Shown here in pieces: positions 8,868 through 11,221 of a stretch of DNA of 11,221 nucleotides (position 1 is its first letter; each line of letters opens with the position of its first letter). The notes under the pieces were generated by a model. That model was not told the origin of the DNA, did not search any database, and was given only the letters and a program-made list of their open reading frames with translations. The DNA comes from Isohypsibius dastychi (Eukaryota > Tardigrada > Eutardigrada > Parachela > Isohypsibiidae), in the NCBI GenBank assembly GCA_034696485.1, contig JAQIWT010001345.1, positions 1-11,221 of the forward strand, written 5' to 3'. The translations under genes were made by a program, and so were the position numbers.

Positions 8868-11221
8868 TTAGCAACTGGATGTGACGGCAGAGAGTAACTG
8901 ACACGAAACATACTGAAATGAAAATACGAGTTCAGGTTCAATTCAAATCCAAATTCGAAGATAAGATTCATGGGAGACGAATAACGGAAGTGTTACCTGT
9001 AGTTCCCATGGTGAGGTTTCCGACAACGGGTTGTTAACAGACATCGCAACCGCAAAGTAAGGAACGCCGCCAGTATCTTGACCGAATATTCCAAGATAAG
9101 TGTTTCCCGTGGCTTCAGTGTCCTCGACTGCTTGTAGCGCTGTTATTTTCGTTATTGGGCACGGTGTGCCCGTTATGCTGGTCAAAGGGAAAGACGTTCC
9201 GGGATGCTCTAATTTGTTTTTGTAGGCTCGAATTTCGGTGCCAGCAGCTACAAAACACATTTCTTAGAATAAGTAATTTCATTCTGGTTAATTCACGCAG
9301 TATATAACAAGAAAGCCTCAATACGCATTAAAGAATTGTTATCAAGCTTGTAACGCTTGATGCATTTTGTCTTTATACCTAACTCCAGTTTTTCGTCCAC
9401 TTTTAATGAGTGAAACGGTATATTTACGATTGTAAGCAGACCAATAAAATTAAAGTTATTGAAATTGATTTCGACAGAACTAACACTAACGTCTCAACAT
9501 CAGAAAGCTGTTTACGAAAATTGCTGTTGCACAATTTAAAGCCACTATACGATACGGGTGGTTCGGAATTATCTACCCGGCAAATGAACAGGTAAGACAT
9601 CTCGTTTACTTACTGTCGGCAACGTAATCAAACAGCCCACCGAATGCGAAGTCTAGCATAGTACCATACGATGATACGTCGGGTGCGATTTCAGAACTTT
9701 GCAAATTGCACAGCGGCTCAGTATTTGAGTACTGTGATGACTCCGTACAAGTAATTTTTGTGCCCTGTGTGGATAACACTACTATACTTTTTGTTCCAGT
9801 GATGAAATTTCACCTTACATCAGTCAGGATCAGATTGTAACGAGACACCACTGTAGTCCCGTCATCAAAGAGATCCACGTAGCTGGTTGCGATATTTTGA
9901 GTTGCTAAGGCCGGCGCTGTCGTACCGGAGAACAAAAGGTCACTTCTGATTGGTCCTTCCGTTACCGTTATCACAGGGACAGGAACAGTTAGATCGATGT
10001 TGTATTTGAGGCCACATGTGCCTGGAAAGTGTTATTTGAATCTTTTCAAAATTAACGAATCGACATCTTACCAGAAAACATGCGATAATTTGGGTCTCCT
10101 TGCAGTGCATCTGGTCCACCTAACGACGTTACCGGACCACTGGAACAAAAACTTGCCATTGTGCAAATTTCAGGAGTTGCAGTGACGGCTGGACATCCCA
10201 GTAGTGCATTTCCGATGGGAGCAGGTGGAGAGACCCACTAAAACAGGGAATTTCTTGTCAGGTCAGCTGGGAAGCAGAATAATTTTGAGTACCGTGAGAG
10301 CAGGGGGAATACTGAGGCTTGTAGCATCAGCAGGAAGAGCCGGCGGATCGATTTGAGCTACGCCGTAGTAAAGCTCTCCGTTGACGTCCGTACCATACAC
10401 ATATACATAGTTCAGTCCACCGAGATTTACATGACGAAGCGCGGTGATTGTTTGGATGATGGACTGATTGGCGGCCACACTTATTGTGCTGGCGGTGTAT
10501 GGAGTTGGAGTACCGTCATTCTGATACCAAAGCAAATTCGCCCCAGCGGCTGCAAAAAGACTCATGGAGCACTGATTTTGGAGAATGTTCGGTGCAGCTA
10601 CCATCTGAGATGAGATAGTAAGGTAGCCCGAAAGCAGAATCAAGCCAGTCAGAGTAAGCCGAAACTGACGTATCATCTGATATTGGGGCTGGACCACAAT
10701 TTGTTGGGGAAACTGTCGGGTCAGGGCAAAACGCAACCACACCACCCTGTGAAACATATGTTGAACTTAATGAGGTAGCCACGTAGATAATTACCTCTGT
10801 GACAAGAACAAGGGTGCCTGATACGTCGTTGTATGCCTTTCCTACGCTTGAAATTGCCGGATCCATGAAGAACCGACTTGCGATTAGCATGGGTTCACCA
10901 AGTGGTTCAAGGGGCGAAGTCGCAGAGTTCATTCTCACTTCCAGAGAACAACTGCCTGTAATAGCATCGAATTTCGGTAAGAGAACAAGACCAACCAGGA
11001 ATGACCAACCTGCAAAAATGGTGAAAACCGAGGATTCAACATCAACGTAGCTGACTGTTGCATCGGGACTGACTCCACAGAACATAGAAAGCGAGCATGG
11101 ATTTGTAGTTGTCGACTCGGTGGTGGTTGATGATGAACTGCTTGTGCTCTCCGTTGTCGAGTCAGTTGTGGACTCGGTAGTACTATCAGTTGTCGAAGCG
11201 GTCGTGGTATCGGTGGTCGAC
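8868..11221 (-). CDS. Secreted/surface mucin-like protein with two tandem four-exon cysteine modules; 3' part, open at right edge
   Basis: Nine exons are proposed, all phase-consistent: 11221-11010, 10955-10795, 10746-10602, 10549-10293, 10237-10072, 10021-9819, 9764-9614, 9247-8997 and 8912-8868, giving 529 residues to the stop. The N-terminal part seen is a Ser/Thr/Asp/Glu repeat of S-T-T-D/E type, a likely O-glycosylated stalk. Two homologous modules of about 240 residues follow, with matching splice phases 1,0,1,0. Aligned landmarks are NPCSLSMFC and EICTMASFC (both C-x5-C); FAG|SC and FSG|TC; LVLVTE|GG and LILTD|GT; VSAYSDWLDSAFG and VSSYGTMLDFAFG; SD|AAGANLLWY and AD|TAGTEIRAY; ITALRHV and ITALQAV; and YVYVYGTDVNGELYYGVA with YLGIFGQDTGGVPYFAVA. 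The last exon encodes only 14 residues. There is no membrane anchor at the C-terminus. The domain is not one I recognise. Several introns (54, 48 bases) are stop-free, so retention is possible. Confidence 0.78.
9248..9613 (-). other. Longest intron of the mucin-like gene (366 bases)
   Basis: Bounded by GTAAGT (minus strand from 9613) and TTTTGTAG (ending 9248). It is several times longer than its neighbours. It contains a plus-strand open frame at 9410-9595 whose last codons overlap a good plus-strand donor, CAG|GTAAGA at 9592. I found no matching acceptor and do not call a gene. Confidence 0.55.
11146..11221 (-). repeat. Degenerate 12-base repeat encoding Ser-Thr-Thr-Asp/Glu
   Basis: Successive 12-base units such as TTGTCGAGTCAG, TTGTGGACTCGG, TAGTACTATCAG and TTGTCGAAGCGG run to the window edge. 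On the minus strand they read as a four-residue S-T-T-D/E repeat (units STTD, TTTA, STTD, STTE, STTD, STTE). The array is the coding sequence of the mucin-like stalk and probably continues past 11221. Confidence 0.75.

Noticed and set aside
10353-11050. Plus-strand open frames opposite the mucin-like gene
   Set aside because: The minus-strand reading gives spliced, cysteine-aligned modules; the plus-strand frames have no motifs.
10516-11085. Unspliced 189-codon reading of the mucin-like region, and the separate 164-codon frame at 10263-10757
   Set aside because: They overlap in different frames. Splicing with phases 1, 0 and 1 joins their real parts and reproduces the exon pattern of the second module, so neither is a gene by itself.
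1-11221. CRISPR arrays, insertion sequences, rRNA, tRNA, transposon coding regions, viral genes
   Set aside because: None seen by eye. The intron-rich gene structure is eukaryotic and no terminal repeats or transposase motifs were found. A tRNA or transposon scan was not possible here.

Overview
This is eukaryotic nuclear DNA, most likely from a free-living or parasitic chromadorean nematode. The protein-coding genes are split by many very short introns (mostly 48-75 bases) with GT...TTTCAG-type ends. The recognisable proteins read like nematode versions of metazoan enzymes. There is no sign of bacterial, viral or transposon coding. The species cannot be named from the sequence.

Layout, left to right. 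(1) 1-1278, plus strand: the last four exons of the GPI mannosyltransferase PIG-V, open at the left edge. (2) 3572-1318, minus strand: a two-exon gene whose helical N-terminal domain and long coiled coil resemble the ciliary protein CFAP99. It meets PIGV tail to tail with 39 bases between the stop codons. (3) 3573-4136: an intergenic region shared by two divergent genes. (4) 4137-5652, plus: a complete seven-exon phosphoserine aminotransferase (372 aa). (5) 5653-6192: intergenic. (6) 6193-7420, plus: a complete three-exon GT31 beta-1,3-galactosyltransferase-type enzyme (366 aa). (7) 8578-7481, minus: a tentative six-exon gene that I do not recognise. (8) 8614-8802, plus: one exon-like fragment resembling the N-terminus of a major-facilitator (organic-cation type) transporter, possibly a relic. 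(9) 11221-8868, minus: the 3' part of a gene for a secreted or surface protein with Ser/Thr/Asp/Glu-rich mucin-like repeats, followed by two tandem copies of a roughly 240-residue module. Each module is built from four exons with matching splice phases (1,0,1,0) and five aligned cysteines. The gene is open at the right edge.

The genes do not form one pathway. PIG-V, GT31 and the mucin-like protein all concern the secretory route (GPI anchors, glycan extension, a likely O-glycosylated product). Phosphoserine aminotransferase is cytosolic serine synthesis. The CFAP99-like protein would be ciliary. The strongest discovery lead is the right-hand modular protein: its domain is not one I recognise, and the repeated exon structure independently supports both the gene model and a history of internal duplication. 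Splice sites were read by eye, using reading-frame continuity, family motifs, and module-to-module comparison.
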